A model generated the notes under the pieces. The model saw only the letters and a program-made list of their open reading frames with translations, was not told the origin of the DNA and searched no databases. 64,000 nt of DNA from an uncultured Aquimarina sp. Lineage in GTDB: Bacteria; Bacteroidota; Bacteroidia; Flavobacteriales; Flavobacteriaceae. Each line of letters begins with the position of its first letter. The stretch's first letter is position 1. Position numbers and translations under genes: made by a program. The stretch lies in assembly GCA_947498775.1 (NCBI GenBank), contig CANMLL010000013.1, positions 124,001-188,000 of the forward strand. The letters run 5' to 3'. Shown piece by piece: positions 17,005 through 27,700 of the stretch.

Positions 17005-17931
17005 TTAAGAAACTTTCTCTGCATACGAAGAAGGTTTTATACCTGCCCCATACTTTAGGGCAAGCACCTGTGTGAACTCTGCTCCAAAGAATAAAATAAG
17101 ACTAGAATACGAAACCCATAATAGGATTAATATTACAGATCCTGCAGCGCCAAATGTAGACCCAGGATTTACTGTTCCAAAATAAATACCTAAAGCAGAT
17201 TTGCCAATACTAAATAAAATTGTAGTTACAAAAGCGCCTAACCAAACATCTTTCCATTTCATTTTTACATCAGGTAATACTTTAAATATCATTGCAAATA
17301 ATACCGTGGTCAAAACAATAGATAACACAAAATTGATAACCTGAATCACATAAATGATAATATCTGGAAAATGTTGACCAATCCAATCGGTAGTTGCGGT
17401 GATCAATGCTGTTAATATAAGAGAGGTTAATAACAAAAAACCAATCATCAAAATCAACCCTAAAGAGAAAATTCGGTCTTTGATCATTTTTAAGATTTCG
17501 CTTTTAGGTTTTGGTTTTACACCCCAAATCGTATTCAAAGATTTTTGTAAAGCAATAAACATCCCAGTAGCTCCATAAAGGAGTGTAATAATACCGATAA
17601 TAATTACCAAAGTAGATTGGTCTTGATCTACAGCATTTTTAAGCATTACTTCTATGGTTTTAGCTACATCTTTTCCTAAAACAGCAGTAATTTCGTTTAT
17701 AATTTTTCCTTTAATCTCATTCTTTTCATAAAATAGACCTGTGGTTTGAATAATGATAATTAACAATGCAGGAAAAGAGAATAATGCATAATAGCTTACC
17801 GCTGCACTCATTTGAAAAGGCTCATTAGCATTCCAATTTTTATAGGTGGTTACTATAATCTTAAAGAATGATTTTATAGGTACTGTTGTGTACTTCATAA
17901 TACTTAAGGGTAAGTTAGTCAACGATTTCAT
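17005..17931 (-). CDS. YihY/virulence factor BrkB family membrane protein
   Basis: A 308-residue inner-membrane protein with about six membrane segments, including the family-typical AAVSYYALFSFPALLIIIIQ near residue 50, LYGATGMFIALQKSLNTIWG in the middle and the late LILLWVSYSSLILFFGAEFT. Despite older names, the family is not ribonuclease BN. The start overlaps the stop of the phosphatase gene by 17 bp; ATG 17898 would avoid the overlap. Confidence 0.88.
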   Translation of the reverse strand: MKSLTNLPLSIMKYTTVPIKSFFKIIVTTYKNWNANEPFQMSAAVSYYALFSFPALLIIIIQTTGLFYEKNEIKGKIINEITAVLGKDVAKTIEVMLKNAVDQDQSTLVIIIGIITLLYGATGMFIALQKSLNTIWGVKPKPKSEILKMIKDRIFSLGLILMIGFLLLTSLILTALITATTDWIGQHFPDIIIYVIQVINFVLSIVLTTVLFAMIFKVLPDVKMKWKDVWLGAFVTTILFSIGKSALGIYFGTVNPGSTFGAAGSVILILLWVSYSSLILFFGAEFTQVLALKYGAGIKPSSYAEKVS

Positions 17932-19558
17932 TTATACTATTTCCTGTAGCTCCATTAGGTAATGCAATATTTAACAGTGTAGTGATCGTTGGCGCAATAT
18001 CTGCTACTGTTGTTCTCTTGATAGTTGCACCTTGTTTAATTCCGGACCCATAAAATAATAGTGGGACATGAGTGTCATAGTTATAACCACTACCGTGTGT
18101 AGATCCTGTTTTTGCATAGGCTATGACCCCTGGATCTAAAACGTAACAAACATCTCCGCTTCGGGTCGAATTAAACCCTTTTTGTATCAAACTCCCAGTT
18201 CCCGAACTAAAATTTGAGTTTTCTAACTGTATGCGTGTATACACTTTATCAACTCTATTTGTTTGCAAGAGAAAATATGCAATTTTATTTTGAATTTCTT
18301 TGGAATCCAGCGTATTGTTTTTAATGGTTTTATGATTTAAAAACACTTGACTTTGAGATATAGATTCGATAATGCTATCCGTTTTATAAAAAGATTTGAT
18401 ATGATTTTTCAGTTCTAAATGTACTGTAGCTTCCTTAAAATATCCTGCGGGTATTTTTATAGATTGTAAGTATTGAGGAACCTGTGTTGCTCCGTGATCA
18501 GAGGTTAGGAATACAGTATATTTATCTTGACCTACTTTCTTATCTAAAATCAATAATAGACGTTCTATATCTTGATCCAAGCGAAGATAAGTGTCTTCAA
18601 TTTCCTTGGAATTTACCCCAAAATTATGCCCGATATAATCTGTACTCGAAAAACTGATTGTCAAAAAATCTGTATAATTATTTTCCCCTAATTTTTCTCC
18701 GGCTATTGCTGCAATGGCAAAGTCAACAGTTAAACTATTTCCATATGGAGTATGCTTGATAATATCATACTGGCTATTAAATTCTTTTAATTGTTGTAAA
18801 TTATAAGGGAATACGGCTTTTTCTTTTCCTTTAAAACCTCTTTCAAAATGTGTATTGTCATTTCCGCTTGCAGTATAGGAGTCAATTTCATAAAGTGTAT
18901 CCCAATCTCTAAAATAAGAATCAATAATGTTCGATTCATTAAAATCTGCAACCCACTTGGGTAGTCTTGTCATATAATAAGAGGATGAAATCCAGTTTCC
19001 TTGTCCTTTTCCTCTAAACCAGTATGCAGCATTAGCAGTATGTCCTCCGGCAAGTATTGCTCCTCTGTCCTTAATAGCAATACTAATTGTCTTCCCTTGC
19101 ATTTGAGTATGCAAACGATTTTGATCAGCTATAGTAGTAACTTTCAGTTTTGTTGGAGACATTTTTCCTTCAGAACTGCTTGTTCCAACGGGAGACACTG
19201 TATTGTCTTCAACACAATATACGTTTTGCTTACTTATTTTATCATACCAACTGTTACCGATAATACCATGATTTTGAGGAGTAGTCCCAGTAAAAATAGA
19301 AGCATGCCCCGGCGCAGTAGTGGTCGGGATGTAATCAAAATGATGATTCTTACAGGAAAAACCATCTCTAATCATTCTTTTAAACCCGCCTTCACCAAAT
19401 CGCTCATAAAAGCGAGTGAGGTAATCATAACGCATTTGATCAACTACAATACCCACAACAAGTTTAGGTTTTATTTTTTTGCCATCGTTTTCAAATTTTT
19501 GTTGAGCGTTTGCTGTTAAAAAACATAAGAAGGTGATAATAATTAATCTGTATATCAT
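17915..19558 (-). CDS. pafA: PafA-type alkaline phosphatase
   Basis: A 547-residue secreted phosphatase of the nucleotide pyrophosphatase/phosphodiesterase superfamily. After a signal peptide (MIYRLIIITFLCFLTANA) come the metal Asp in GIVVDQMRYDY and the nucleophile Thr in TTAPGHASIFTG, with later DYIGHNFG and TSDHGATQVP ligands. PafA enzymes are calcium-dependent, resistant to phosphate inhibition and widespread in marine flavobacteria. I use ATG 19558 because it gives a clean signal peptide; the frame is open 19 codons further upstream. Confidence 0.85.
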   Translation of the reverse strand: MIYRLIIITFLCFLTANAQQKFENDGKKIKPKLVVGIVVDQMRYDYLTRFYERFGEGGFKRMIRDGFSCKNHHFDYIPTTTAPGHASIFTGTTPQNHGIIGNSWYDKISKQNVYCVEDNTVSPVGTSSSEGKMSPTKLKVTTIADQNRLHTQMQGKTISIAIKDRGAILAGGHTANAAYWFRGKGQGNWISSSYYMTRLPKWVADFNESNIIDSYFRDWDTLYEIDSYTASGNDNTHFERGFKGKEKAVFPYNLQQLKEFNSQYDIIKHTPYGNSLTVDFAIAAIAGEKLGENNYTDFLTISFSSTDYIGHNFGVNSKEIEDTYLRLDQDIERLLLILDKKVGQDKYTVFLTSDHGATQVPQYLQSIKIPAGYFKEATVHLELKNHIKSFYKTDSIIESISQSQVFLNHKTIKNNTLDSKEIQNKIAYFLLQTNRVDKVYTRIQLENSNFSSGTGSLIQKGFNSTRSGDVCYVLDPGVIAYAKTGSTHGSGYNYDTHVPLLFYGSGIKQGATIKRTTVADIAPTITTLLNIALPNGATGNSINEIVD

Positions 19559-19715
19559 AGATTCTAATTCAGAATAAACTTTAAAGTAATCAAAAAGTAT
19601 GTAAATTGATAGCAATTTATGGATACAGGTAAAACTTCTATGGATTGTGTTACAATTTGGCGCTATTTATTTGAATCTTTGTAGTATTAAGAATAATATT
19701 TACTAAATAGACTTA

Positions 19716-21170
19716 ATGAAGTTTGAAAAATATGTACTTCTTGTATACACACTGACGCTTTTATGTCATTCTCAACTACAATCCCAAGATATTGAGAAGA
19801 TAACTCCTAAAACAGAGCGTTATGACATTGACCAGAAACATAAAATTATCGTATGGAATTATGAGATACCAGATGCTTCGAATTCTACCAGCAACGTACT
19901 AAATATAATTTTTGGAAAGGATTATATATTCTCATCACTATCAGATAGTTTATCATATACAAGAAGTTATGATGTGAACAATAATGGTGAAATATTTAAA
20001 TTATATATTACGCAACTACCCATTATTAAAATAACTTCTAAAGAGGCTATAAAAGATGATCCAAAAGTTCCTTCTCAATTTACATTTGCTCATCAAGATA
20101 GTGTTAAGAGTGCTTTAGCAGGCGTTGAATTGCGAGGCAATATTTCATTAAAATTCCCAAAGAAATCCTACGACTTAGAGTTTTGGCAAAATTCAGAAGA
20201 AGAAACTTCAGTAGATATTAAATTTGGGGACTTGAGAGAAGATGATGATTGGATATTAGATGGATTATACAATGAACCACTACGTTTACGATCTTATTTT
20301 TGTAACAAACTTTGGTTATCGATTCATAAGCCTTCATACCTTAATCAGGAAGAAGACGCAAAAAGTGGTATTGATTTAATGTATGCAGAAGTCTTTTTGG
20401 ATTCGAAATACATAGGAATTCATGCATTGACCGAACAAGTAGATCGAAAACTCTTACAACTCAAAAAATATAAAAAAGGAAAAGTAAGAGGTGAGTTATT
20501 TAAGGCAGGTAGTCATAATGGAGCTCCTGCTTATATAAAGGCGCCAAAATATAAAAACATTTTTCCTCATTGGGCAGGATACGAGGCTGAGTATCCTTTT
20601 ATGAATTACAAAGCACAGTGGAAAAACATACACAGGTTTACCAAATTTGTGATCAAATCCAAGGATTCTATATTCAAGAAAAAGGTAGCTACAAAGTTTG
20701 ATCTGGATAATGCCATTGATTATTTTTTGTTCATTAATCTTGTTCGTGCTACAGATAATCTAGGGAAAAACTTTTATGTTGCCAGATACGATAAGAAAAC
20801 GCATTATTTTAATGTGCCTTGGGATTTGGATGGTGTCTTAGGAACTATTCAGGATGGAAAAAGAATTCCGACAACAAATGATATTTTAAGCAACGGACTA
20901 TTTGATAGATTGCTCAAAGTAAACCCTGATAATTACCGACAACGATTAAAAGCTCGCTGGTTTTTCCTGCGGAAGCAAGAGTTTAGTAATGCCTCTTTAT
21001 TGGGAAACATTAGATCGGCATATGAATTTTTTGAAAAGAACAAAGTATACGAAAGAGAAGCATTAGTTTGGCCTTCAGATGTAGCGTTACCTAAGCATCT
21101 GGATTATATGGAGTCTTGGTTAACTAATCGTCTTCAATATTTGGATACTTATTTTAATGAGTTGCCTTAG
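19716..21170 (+). CDS. CotH kinase family protein, secreted
   Basis: A 484-residue protein with an N-terminal signal peptide ending near LCHSQLQSQ. The CotH-like atypical kinase domain shows ELRGNISLKFPKKSYDLEF, a basic VDRKLLQLKKYKKG strand region, FLFINLVRATDNLGKNFYV and the metal site VPWDLDGVLG. CotH of Bacillus phosphorylates spore-coat proteins. In Bacteroidota these proteins are usually secreted and of unknown substrate. Confidence 0.82.
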   Translation: MKFEKYVLLVYTLTLLCHSQLQSQDIEKITPKTERYDIDQKHKIIVWNYEIPDASNSTSNVLNIIFGKDYIFSSLSDSLSYTRSYDVNNNGEIFKLYITQLPIIKITSKEAIKDDPKVPSQFTFAHQDSVKSALAGVELRGNISLKFPKKSYDLEFWQNSEEETSVDIKFGDLREDDDWILDGLYNEPLRLRSYFCNKLWLSIHKPSYLNQEEDAKSGIDLMYAEVFLDSKYIGIHALTEQVDRKLLQLKKYKKGKVRGELFKAGSHNGAPAYIKAPKYKNIFPHWAGYEAEYPFMNYKAQWKNIHRFTKFVIKSKDSIFKKKVATKFDLDNAIDYFLFINLVRATDNLGKNFYVARYDKKTHYFNVPWDLDGVLGTIQDGKRIPTTNDILSNGLFDRLLKVNPDNYRQRLKARWFFLRKQEFSNASLLGNIRSAYEFFEKNKVYEREALVWPSDVALPKHLDYMESWLTNRLQYLDTYFNELP

Positions 21171-21299
21171 TTTTTAGAGTTAACATCCAGAAATAGACTC
21201 TTTTTTTGAAAAAAATAACTGAATCCATTAAAAGAGTTACCCTTTCTATCATATGCATTAATGTCTCTATGAGTTCTAATCTATCTTGCCGATAGTAAA

Positions 21300-21941
21300 A
21301 TGCAATATTCACAAATTTTTAAAACGATTCTAATTATTAGTCTCTACATAGTGACTATAAACCAAACTATGGCTTCACTTGATACAATACAATTTAAGAA
21401 CAAAATTATTCCTTCACTAATTATTAATGAGGCTGGGACGGCGTTGTCACATTATCCCGAATTAGAAGAAGTGGCAATTGAGTTTAAATTTAAATCTTCT
21501 TTGAAGAGGTCGTTTATGAAAGCTCAACCAAAGTTTTCTTCAATTTTTAGATCAAAAAAGAAAAGGGCCTATGTGATTTTGATGAGCGAGACTTTCAAAA
21601 TTGATGGTATGCAACTGCCTATCAAAGAAATCCCAGAAAATGTTTTGATAGGTTGGTTGGGTCATGAGTTAGGTCACATTATGGATTATCACACAAGAAA
21701 TAGCTTAAATCTGATATTTTTTGGTATAGGATATTGGATTTCTCCAAATTATATAAGAAAAGCAGAACGCACAGCAGATACCTATGCAATAACCCATTCT
21801 ATGAAAGATTACATTTTAGCTACCAAAAAATTTATTCTTAATCATAGCTCCTTATCAGAAAAATATAAAGCACGCATTAGGCGATTATATCTATCCCCTG
21901 ATGAAATATTGCTTTTGGTTAAAAAGCAAGAAGAAAACTAA
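21300..21941 (+). CDS. Putative exported zinc metallopeptidase (HExxH)
   Basis: A 213-residue protein with a hydrophobic N-terminal signal, then GWLGHELGHIMDYH, a HExxH zinc motif near residue 120, and a likely third ligand in RKAERTADTYAI about 40 residues later. A hydrophobic stretch LNLIFFGIGYWISP lies between. The layout recalls M48-like peptidases, but the protein is shorter than most and lacks their N-terminal membrane block. Confidence 0.65.
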   Translation: MQYSQIFKTILIISLYIVTINQTMASLDTIQFKNKIIPSLIINEAGTALSHYPELEEVAIEFKFKSSLKRSFMKAQPKFSSIFRSKKKRAYVILMSETFKIDGMQLPIKEIPENVLIGWLGHELGHIMDYHTRNSLNLIFFGIGYWISPNYIRKAERTADTYAITHSMKDYILATKKFILNHSSLSEKYKARIRRLYLSPDEILLLVKKQEEN

Positions 21942-21994
21942 TTCAAATTCTGAATATACTCAACTAACTATTATTTAATTAAAAAAGAATACAA

Positions 21995-23218
21995 ATGAAA
22001 GCTATACTGGAAAAAGCGGAAAATTACATATTCGAACTCTTTAAGGAAAAATTACCCAAAACGTATTTATACCATAATTTCCTCCATACACAAAGAGTAG
22101 TCGAAAGTGTGCGAGAGATTGTTGAAAAATCTAATATCAGCAATGAAGACTCAGAAGCTGTCCAGATAGCAGCTTGGTTTCACGATTCAGGATACATCAA
22201 AGGTGCAGAAAACCACGAAAAAGAAAGCGTAAGAATAGCAACGGATTTTTTATCCGAACATCAAATAAGTGACCAAAAAATAAATATAATACAAAACTGT
22301 ATTCTAGCTACAGAGTTTGGAAAAAAACCAAATACTATTCTTGAAGAGATTATCAAAGATGCCGACAGCTCCCACTTGTCTAAAGATTATTTTACTGAAG
22401 TGAGTGAACTGTTACATCAAGAGCTAGCACTTCAAGGTATTTCGGAACTCTCGGGAAAAGAATGGAGAGCAGAAAATGTAAAATTATTTTCTGAAGAACA
22501 CCAATATTATACCCGATACGCAGTCGAAAACTGGGAGCCAGAAAAAAATAAAAATTTATTGAGTCTTCTTAAAAAACAGAAGAAAAATAAAAAAAAGCAA
22601 AAAAAAGAGGTTGTTAAAGCAAAACTTAAGGCAAAATACAAAAATGAGAGCCCAGAGAGAAGTATTCAAACCTTGTTTAGAGTTACCCTAAGAAATCATA
22701 TTAAGTTAAGTGATATAGCAGATACCAAGGCTAATATTTTACTTTCTGTAAATGCGATTATTATTTCATTAGCGCTGGCAAATTTAATTCCAAAACTCGA
22801 TGCTCCTTCAAATAGGCATCTAATGATACCTAGTTTGATATTGGTATTGTTCAGTGTGGCAGCTATAATCCTCTCCATTATGTCAACCCAACCTAAAGTC
22901 ACCGGGGGAGAGTTTACTAAGGAACAAGTAAATAAACGGAAAGTGAACTTATTGTTTTTTGGGAATTTTTTCAAGATGCCTTACGATAGATACCAAGAAG
23001 CAATTGATGCGGTAATTAATGATAAAGAATACGTGTATAAAATGTTAACCAAAGATCTCTATCTCCTAGGTGTGGTTTTGCAAAAAAAGTACAAACTTTT
23101 GAAAATCACGTATATAGTTTTTACTATAGGAATCATACTTTCTGTAATCGCATTTATTTTCGCATTTGCTAACGTCGAACTTGCCGAGAAGGTGGCAGAA
23201 CCAATCATTTCAAAATAA
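21995..23218 (+). CDS. HD domain fused to Pycsar effector transmembrane domain (PycTM)
   Basis: A 407-residue fusion. Residues 1-190 are an HD-type phosphohydrolase with His31, His63-Asp64 (AWFHDSGY) and Asp122/124 (KDADSSH), which suggests nucleotide hydrolysis. A Lys-rich linker (about 190-215) leads to the Pycsar-effector membrane domain: SDIADTKANILLSVNAIII, then membrane segments near 248-266, 277-296 and 370-395. In Pycsar anti-phage systems such domains respond to cyclic CMP/UMP and harm the membrane. No pyrimidine cyclase is adjacent. The gene is 7 bp before the GH3-like gene. Confidence 0.85.
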   Translation: MKAILEKAENYIFELFKEKLPKTYLYHNFLHTQRVVESVREIVEKSNISNEDSEAVQIAAWFHDSGYIKGAENHEKESVRIATDFLSEHQISDQKINIIQNCILATEFGKKPNTILEEIIKDADSSHLSKDYFTEVSELLHQELALQGISELSGKEWRAENVKLFSEEHQYYTRYAVENWEPEKNKNLLSLLKKQKKNKKKQKKEVVKAKLKAKYKNESPERSIQTLFRVTLRNHIKLSDIADTKANILLSVNAIIISLALANLIPKLDAPSNRHLMIPSLILVLFSVAAIILSIMSTQPKVTGGEFTKEQVNKRKVNLLFFGNFFKMPYDRYQEAIDAVINDKEYVYKMLTKDLYLLGVVLQKKYKLLKITYIVFTIGIILSVIAFIFAFANVELAEKVAEPIISK

Positions 23219-23225
23219 AAAATCT

Positions 23226-24755
23226 ATGGAAATTATAGGAAGTATTATAAAAGGAGCTATAAACTTAAAGGGGGCTCTGACTTCAGAACCCAATCACATT
23301 GATGCCCAACAAAAAGTGCTTGAACAGTTGTTAAAAACCGCTTCGGAAACTGACTTTGGTAAGAAGTATGGTTTTGAGAGCATATTGAAGTCTAAAGATG
23401 TTCAAAAAGAATTTGCACGTAAGATTCCCTATTTTGACTATCATCAATTGTTGGAGCAATGGTGGCATCGCGTAATTGACGGAGAAGAGAACGTCACGTG
23501 GCCTGGTAGTCCTGATTATTTTGCACTGAGTTCTGGTACAACCGGAAAGAAAAGTAAGCGTATTCCAGTTACTAATGAAATGATTGAATCTATTCGTAGT
23601 GCAGGAATAAAACAGGTCGAAGCGCTATCTAATTTTGATTTACCTGCTTCATTCTTTGAAAAAGAAATCATGATGCTGGGTAGTTCTACTGATTTACAAG
23701 AAAAAGATGGGCATCTGGAAGGAGAGATTAGTGGTATCAGTGCAAGTAACATTCCTTTTTGGTTCGAAGGGTATTATAAACCAGGTAAAGAAATAGCACA
23801 AATAGATGATTGGGACAAACGCGTTCAACGTATTGCAGAAAAAGCAAAAGATTGGGACATAGGAGCATTAAGTGGTATCCCATCTTGGATGGAACTAATG
23901 CTTCAGAAAGTTATTGAGTATCATAATGCCGAAACCATACATGATATTTGGCCAAACTTACAAGTGTATACTTCTGGGGGTGTTGCTTTTGCACCATATG
24001 AAAAAAGCTTTAATAACTTATTAGAACATCCTATCACCGTAATCGATACGTATCTCGCTTCAGAAGGATTTATAGCCTATCAGGAACGCCCCGAAACCGA
24101 TGCAATGAAGCTGATTACAGATAACGGTATTTATTTTGAATTTGTTCCTTTTCAACCAGAATATATCAACCAAGATGGTTCTTTAAAACAGGATGCTCCA
24201 TCAATCACATTGGCAGATGTCGAAACCGATCAAGATTATGTATTATTAATGAGTACTGTTTCTGGTGCGTGGCGTTACATCATTGGAGATACTATAGAGT
24301 TTACAGATGTAGCAAGAGCTGAAATTAGAATTACAGGACGTACCAAGTTTTTTCTAAACGTTGTTGGATCACAATTATCGGTAAACAAAATGAATACTGC
24401 ATTACGAGAAATTGAAGGGAAATTTGACCTCGAAATCCCGGAGTTTACGTTGGCAGCGACTCGGATTAATGACGAATTTCATCATCATTGGTATTTGGGC
24501 ACAAAAACTTCAGTAGAAAATACAGTTTTGGCAGAAACGCTCGATGAGGTGCTAAAAAAAGCGAATAAAAATTATAAAGTTGCTCGAAACAAAGCATTAA
24601 AAGGAATAAAGGTGACTACAGTTCCATCATCAATTTTTTCAGAATGGAGCGGTACACAAAAGAAAAAAGGCGGGCAAGTAAAAATGGAACGTGTAATGTC
24701 TGAAGAAAAGTTCGCTGAATGGGAAGCTTTTGTGTCAGAAAATATTTCAAACTAA
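23226..24755 (+). CDS. GH3 auxin-responsive promoter family protein (acyl-adenylating enzyme)
   Basis: A 509-residue GH3-like protein starting MEIIGSIIKGAINLKGAL. The adenylate-forming motif LSSGTTGKKSKRIPVT is clear, as are YTSGGVAFAPYEK, DTYLASEGFIAYQE and WRYIIGDTIEFTD. Plant GH3 enzymes join amino acids to acyl acids through an acyl-AMP; bacterial substrates are unknown. I use ATG 23226 because the open frame upstream overlaps the HD-PycTM gene. It is 12 bp before the phosphatase-barrel gene, so co-expression is very likely. Confidence 0.88.
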   Translation: MEIIGSIIKGAINLKGALTSEPNHIDAQQKVLEQLLKTASETDFGKKYGFESILKSKDVQKEFARKIPYFDYHQLLEQWWHRVIDGEENVTWPGSPDYFALSSGTTGKKSKRIPVTNEMIESIRSAGIKQVEALSNFDLPASFFEKEIMMLGSSTDLQEKDGHLEGEISGISASNIPFWFEGYYKPGKEIAQIDDWDKRVQRIAEKAKDWDIGALSGIPSWMELMLQKVIEYHNAETIHDIWPNLQVYTSGGVAFAPYEKSFNNLLEHPITVIDTYLASEGFIAYQERPETDAMKLITDNGIYFEFVPFQPEYINQDGSLKQDAPSITLADVETDQDYVLLMSTVSGAWRYIIGDTIEFTDVARAEIRITGRTKFFLNVVGSQLSVNKMNTALREIEGKFDLEIPEFTLAATRINDEFHHHWYLGTKTSVENTVLAETLDEVLKKANKNYKVARNKALKGIKVTTVPSSIFSEWSGTQKKKGGQVKMERVMSEEKFAEWEAFVSENISN

Positions 24756-24767
24756 AACGATCAACGA

Positions 24768-27700
24768 ATGAACTACAAATACATAACACTTATTATACTC
24801 ACTGTTTTAGTCTCAGGCTGTGCGCTGTATGAACCAAAATACAGAGAACCTTTTGAAGAATCTATCATTCCAAAAGGAAATGAAATAGAAAAAACCTTTT
24901 ATCTAATCGGTGATGCGGGATATGCAAAGCCTGGTCAAAGTACTCCTGCACTATTAGCTTTAGAAAAATATTTAGAAGATCATAAACAAAAAGGTAACTA
25001 CACTATCTTCTTGGGTGATAATATCTATCCTGATGGGATGCCAAAAGAAGATAAAAAAGACCGACCTATAGCAGAACATCGCTTAGATGCCCAAATAAAT
25101 GCTGTTAAGAATTTTGATGGACAAGTATATTTTATACCAGGCAATCACGACTGGTATAATGAAGGTTTAAAAGGTTTGGAGCGTGAAGAAAAATACTTTG
25201 AAAAGAGATTAAAGGACAAGAAGGTATTTAGACCAGCAAAAGGATGTGCTTTAGAAAGCATTGAAATTACAGATAATATTCAACTCATCATTTTAGATTC
25301 GCAATGGTATCTCGAGGATTGGGATAAGCACCCAACAATCAACGATAACTGCCCCGAGATCAAGACTAGAGAGGCCATGTTTCTTGAAGTTGAAAGTGAA
25401 TTCAAGAAAAATCAAGATAAAACGATTTTATTTACATTACATCATCCATTATATACAAATGGAGTACATGGAGGTAAATATGCACCTGTTAAGCATCTAT
25501 ATCCATCACAAAAAAAAGTACCTCTACCTATTTTAGGATCACTGGCCATGCAAATTCGCACAGCAGGAGCAATATCCACTCAGGATAATCAAAATAAACA
25601 ATACAAATCCTTAGTAAGACGCTTAGAAACATTGGCAAGGGGATCAGATCGAATCATTTTTGCTTCGGGTCATGAACATTCTTTGCAATACATAGAACAT
25701 AAAGGAATCAAACAAATTGTGTCTGGAGCGGGAGCCAAAAACTCGTATGCTGCCTTAAGTAATGATGGCCTGTTTGCCTATGGCGGCCAAGGCTTTGTAA
25801 GATTAGATGTTTACAAAAATGGTGCTGTGTGGGCTTCCTATTATGGTGCAAAAAATAACGAACCGAAATTATTGTTTAGAAAAGAAATCTATCAAGAAAT
25901 TCCGGAGTATGATGTGAGTACAATTCCAGAAGTTACTCAGCAAACCATTGCAACCTCAGTATATGAAAAAGAAGATACAGACCGCACAGAATTCTATGAA
26001 AGTATTTGGGGAGATCACTATCGTGATTTATACGGAAAGAAAATTCAGGCCAAAGTTGCTATTTTAGACACGCTTTTTGGAGGATTGAAAGTAGTTAGAA
26101 AAGGCGGAGGACATCAAACCCGATCTTTACGTTTGCAAAGCAAAGATGGTAAACAATATAATATGAGAGCTTTGAAAAAAAGTGGAGTAAAATTTTTACA
26201 ATCGACTGTTTTTCAAAATAGTTATGTAGAAGAATCTCTTGAGGACACCGTTTCTGAAGATATCCTTTTGGATTTCTATACCGCAGCCCACCCATATATT
26301 TTTACAGTGATTCCTGAGTTGTCAGATGCAGTTGCTGTTTTTCATACCAATCCAAAAGTGTACTACGTTCCCAAACAGAAAGCTTTAGGAAAATACAATG
26401 CTGATCACGGAGGTGAACTCTATATGATAGAGGAACGCCCAGAAGAAAATCATAAGGATTTAGCTTCTTTTGGAAAGCCTGATGATATTGAAAGTACTTC
26501 TGATGTATATGAAAGGTTACGAAGGGATGAAAAATATAAAATTGACGAATCTGCTTACATAAGAGCCAGAGTTTTTGATATGTTGATTGGCGATTGGGAT
26601 CGTCATCAGGATCAATGGCGATGGGCAGAATATGAACTAGAAAATGGTGATCATATTTTTAAACCAATTCCGCGAGATCGAGATCAGGCATTTTCAAATT
26701 TCGATGGAGGTTTCTTAGGGACTTTAAGAGGATTGATGGGATTTGCAAATCAGTTTCAGGTATATGAAGAAGAGTTAAAAGATGTGAAATGGATTAACGC
26801 TTCTGCCACTAGGTTAGATCGTACATTGATTAGAAGTAGTGGGAGAGAGGAGTGGCTTAAACAGGCAAAATACATTCAGGAAAATCTTACAGATGAAGCT
26901 ATCGAAAATGCGTTTAAGAATATTCCTCCTGAAGCCAAAGGAGAAGATCTTGATAAGATAAAGAAAAATTTAAAAGGGAGAAGGCAAAACATAGTTAATA
27001 TAGCAGATAGATATTACGATTATCTAGCAAGCTTGTCCATTGTAACGGGGACCGATAAGGATGATTTTTTTGATATTGAGCGATTAAAGGGAGGGAAAAC
27101 AAGGATAATGGTTTCAAGAATAAAAGATGGTGAAAAGGGAGTTGTTGTAAGCGATAAAACATTTGATAAAAAAGACACCAAAGAAATTTGGATTTACGGT
27201 CTTGATGATGATGATGTATTCGAATCTAGTGGAAAAGCAGATAATCCAATTCGTATCAATATTATTGGAGGACAAAACAATGATATTTATAGATTTAAAA
27301 AGGGAAGAAAGATTGCAGTTTATGATCATAAAAGTAAGCCCAATACAATAGACAAAAAAGGTGGTGCTAAAATTCGTTTTACTGATAATTATCAAATCAA
27401 TAATTTTGATAAAAGTGAGAACGTGCTAACAACTTCATCTGTGCTTCCGGTTATTGGTTTTAATCCTGATGATGGAGTACGTATAGGGCCAATGGCCGTT
27501 TTCACAATCAACGGTTTTCATCGTAATCCTTTCTCTAGCAGTCATAGTTTTTCTGGGGGATATTATTTTGCTACGCAGGGTTTTGATCTCGGATACAGAG
27601 GAGAATTTGCAGGAATATTAGGAGACTATAATCTTTTAGTTGGTTTTAAATACACCAGTCCCAACTTTGCAGTGAACTTTTTTGGATTCGGAAATGAAAC

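Noticed and set aside
21995..23218. Reading the HD-PycTM gene as an anti-phage Pycsar system
   Set aside because: No adjacent pyrimidine cyclase (PycC), no other defence genes nearby, and the operon partners are metabolic and envelope proteins.
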